NCBI GenBank assembly: GCA_013298455.1
Contig: JAAFHR010000196.1
Location: 1-6,543, forward strand
Direction of reading: 5' to 3'
DNA: 6,543 nucleotides
Source: Betaproteobacteria bacterium
Lineage (GTDB): Bacteria > Pseudomonadota > Gammaproteobacteria > Burkholderiales > Casimicrobiaceae
This document shows, piece by piece, positions 5,301 through 6,543 of the stretch (within the stretch, counting starts at the first letter, position 1; each line of letters begins with the position of its first letter). Under the pieces are notes generated by a model. The model saw only the letters and a program-made list of their open reading frames with translations. It was not told the DNA's origin and searched no databases. The translations under genes were made by a program, and so were the position numbers.

Positions 5301-6543
5301 TGTGTTTCAGTCGACCACCACAGTCGCCGTGGGTGATAAGGTTCGCGTCACGGGCACGGTCACTGAGTTTGGCACGGTGCCCAATACCGCCACCCAAATC
5401 GCCCCTATGACGGGCGCTACTCCGGTGCCCGTCGTTGTTAACGTGCTGTCGTCAGGGAACCCACTGCCAGCGCCCGTTTCGGTAACGCTGCCAGTGGCCA
5501 CATTAGGTGATCTCGAGCGATTCGAGGGCATGCGTGTGCAGACCACACAAACGCTCACTGTTACCGAAAACTTCCGACTCGGTCGCTTTGGTGAGATCAC
5601 GTTGTCGTCAAGTGGCCGCTTGATTCAGCCAACCAACATCATTGATCCTAACGACGCCACGGCGTCTGGGACGACCTCGAACGGCATCAGCAACGTTGCG
5701 GCGGTCACGGCACTGGCTGACCTAAATCTGCGTTCGTCAGTGGTGCTCGCAGATGTCAGCACGTCGCAAAATCCCGCAGTGATTCCCTTTTGGGACAGTG
5801 TGAACAATACGCTTCGAATTGGCAGCACGGTGGGTCCGGTAACCGGCATCTTGAACCATTCGTTTGGTCAACACGTCGTGCATCCCACGGTTGCACCGAA
5901 CTTCACATTTGCGTCGCGCCCTGCGCTGCCCAGTGTGGGCGGCACACTCAAAGTGGCGTCATTCAACGTACTCAACTTCTTCAACGGCGTGAACGGTGTT
6001 TTCACCGCAGCCAATTCCCGTGGCGCATTGAGTCAAACCGAGTTTGATCGCCAAAAAGCAAAATCGGTCACGGCACTTTGCAGCTTGAACGCTGACATTG
6101 TGGGGCTGATGGAGATGGAAAACGATGGCGTCTCGGCCGCGTCGGCATTGAGCGAATTGACCACGGCGCTCACCAATCAAACCGGTTGCAACGGGCCTTG
6201 GGCGTTCTCAGGTGATCCCGCCAACTGGGGCACCATTCCCGGCAGCACCGATCAGATTCGCACCGCAATCATCTACCGCCCAGCAGCGGTAACACCGGTC
6301 GGCGCGGCCTTTGCGGCCAACGACGCGGCATTTTCAACGGCTCGCGCACCCCTCGCCCAGACGTTCACCACAGCCCACAGCGGCAAATTTAGCGTGATCG
6401 TGAATCACTTCAAATCTAAGGGCACCGCCGCCTCGCTGCCGGGCGACACCGATCAAGGCGATGGCCAAGGCCAATCGAACGCAACGCGGCGTCTGCAAGC
6501 AACCGCCCTACTCAATTTCGTAACGGCGGTGCAAACTGCATCG
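2359..6543 (+). CDS. Secreted multidomain ExeM/NucH-family extracellular endonuclease (partial, C-terminus outside window)
   Basis: 1395 codons are open to the right edge. Residues 1-27 are a signal peptide (hydrophobic core IGALLLTALSTVSL, cleavage near HAA). About 28-358 is a propeller-like domain common in secreted proteins (GNIAVYRTGVGG; VDTLYVADDS; LTKYSLVAGAW). About 364-470 is an SbsA-type Ig-like domain (APTISAITPAAGATNVALS; ITFSEPVNV). About 475-573 is a second Ig/cadherin-like domain starting APTISAIPAL. About 581-918 resembles DUF3616 (VDIEAS; YWLGSHSNS; IEGLTIAPDGTTGYLAF). About 937-1010 is an OB-fold (VEIEGIVTG; GGFFMQEEDANADGNP; VRVTGTVTEF). The EEP nuclease domain starts near 1197 with FNVLNFFNG, then DIVGLMEMENDG (metal-ligand Glu, probably E1252), DQIRTAIIYRP and VNHFKSKG (catalytic-type His, H1350), then DQGDGQGQSN-xx-R. 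The later GDFN and Asp-His motifs would lie outside the window. The family cleaves extracellular DNA using divalent metal, for nutrient release or biofilm turnover. No frameshift is seen. The family call is strong; N-terminal domain names are from pattern memory. Confidence 0.92.
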   Translation, partial: MSLHAQLVFRIGALLLTALSTVSLHAAAFTAGNIAVYRTGVGGTGSPVLANTGNPVFIDEYTTTGTLVQSIALPATTSGAQRALIASGTATSEGLLTRSADGACLWLTGYGRDIGGSGSLSATTGATVPRVIGRVNAAGATDTTTALSDFADANNPRSAAGVDCSAAWLAGGAGGVRYATLGATTSSTQLSTTLTNVRQVNVFGGQLYASTGSGTAIRVGTVGSGTPTTSGQTITNLPNFPTTGSPYAFFLADLSSAVAGVDTLYVADDSAPALTKYSLVAGAWTSNGTIGVDADNYTGLTASVSGNTVTLFATRNGNQLVSLIDSSGYNGAFTGTPTILASAAVNTAFRGVALAPVAAVVDVAPTISAITPAAGATNVALSTTLSITFSEPVNVTAGGVTLSCGTPATSIALNTLPASSVTALTLTPATALPAASTCTVNVLAANVTDVDGTPTAMAANFSSSFTTAAAVVTNTAPTISAIPALAHVLTLADNPTTSFTVADAETAASALTLSVLSSDNPGVVPVTGVTLNNVNGTVTATVAGTAVGFANLVIQVSDGTLNATRTLAVAVSAAPILPSQTRYLFGTCDASSAMAVDAATFFVADDESQVIRLYSRTGSGYPLYSIDYTTALGLTDPNTTSPREVDIEASTRIGNRIYWLGSHSNSSGGAQRPNRSRLFATDFVGSGVNATLSPVAGYYAGLKTDLLAWDSGNVHGLGANSFGLTASSATGVAPEAAGGVGFNIEGLTIAPDGTTGYLAFRAPISPANARTQALIVPVTNFTALVGGSPAAGPATFGAPIQLNLGGRGIRSIERSSTGDYVIIAGPSGTAGAAPNDFRLYRWTGNAADAPRITNASLAGLSSVGSPEGIVEVPASVGSASVLQLIADTGDQTWYGNTTICKDLAEPRFKAFRMDGIALGASAARIHQVQGAGNTSPLVGQSVEIEGIVTGAFQATGQLGGFFMQEEDANADGNPLTSEGIFVFQSTTTVAVGDKVRVTGTVTEFGTVPNTATQIAPMTGATPVPVVVNVLSSGNPLPAPVSVTLPVATLGDLERFEGMRVQTTQTLTVTENFRLGRFGEITLSSSGRLIQPTNIIDPNDATASGTTSNGISNVAAVTALADLNLRSSVVLADVSTSQNPAVIPFWDSVNNTLRIGSTVGPVTGILNHSFGQHVVHPTVAPNFTFASRPALPSVGGTLKVASFNVLNFFNGVNGVFTAANSRGALSQTEFDRQKAKSVTALCSLNADIVGLMEMENDGVSAASALSELTTALTNQTGCNGPWAFSGDPANWGTIPGSTDQIRTAIIYRPAAVTPVGAAFAANDAAFSTARAPLAQTFTTAHSGKFSVIVNHFKSKGTAASLPGDTDQGDGQGQSNATRRLQATALLNFVTAVQTAS

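Overview
The window has the look of a moderately GC-rich proteobacterial chromosome. A betaproteobacterium of the Burkholderiales type is my best guess, based on the tRNA-Val(CAC) sequence and codon habits. This is an inference; no rRNA or other phylogenetic marker is present. Both ends of the window cut through a gene.

Left part, minus strand (about 1-1748): an ECF-sigma regulatory operon, read right to left. It starts with an RNA polymerase ECF sigma factor (1155-1748). Next comes a 154-nt gap containing an intact 41-codon open frame (1015-1140). Then comes a single-pass membrane anti-sigma factor (341-1000) whose N-terminal domain keeps the anti-sigma helical pattern but lacks the usual zinc-binding His/Cys residues. 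After 23 nt a third gene begins with a GTG start (317 downwards). It encodes an exported, Pro/Ala-rich protein of unknown type that runs off the left edge. Sigma factor, membrane anti-sigma and exported third product together suggest an envelope or extracellular response module. About 45-80 nt upstream of the sigma start lies a short set of direct repeats with an exact 10-bp period.

Middle (about 1940-2064, plus strand): a complete tRNA-Val(CAC) gene with encoded CCA, preceded by an extended -10 promoter. The 294 nt that follow hold no convincing gene. They contain a small cluster of inverted repeats and, near the end, a candidate extended -10 promoter.

Right part, plus strand (2359-6543): one very long open frame, 1395 codons and still open at the right edge. 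It is a secreted ExeM/NucH-type extracellular endonuclease of the endonuclease/exonuclease/phosphatase (EEP) superfamily. The order is: signal peptide, propeller-like N-terminal domain, SbsA-type Ig-like domain, second Ig-like domain, DUF3616-like region, OB-fold, then the metal-dependent nuclease domain, whose last catalytic motifs lie beyond the window. A role in degrading extracellular DNA is expected from the family. The roughly 920-residue N-terminal extension is the unusual part.

No CRISPR array, insertion sequence, phage gene, rRNA or convincing rho-independent terminator was seen. The points most worth a second look are the 41-codon frame between sigma and anti-sigma, the 10-bp-period repeats upstream of sigma, the zinc-less anti-sigma domain, and the nuclease architecture.
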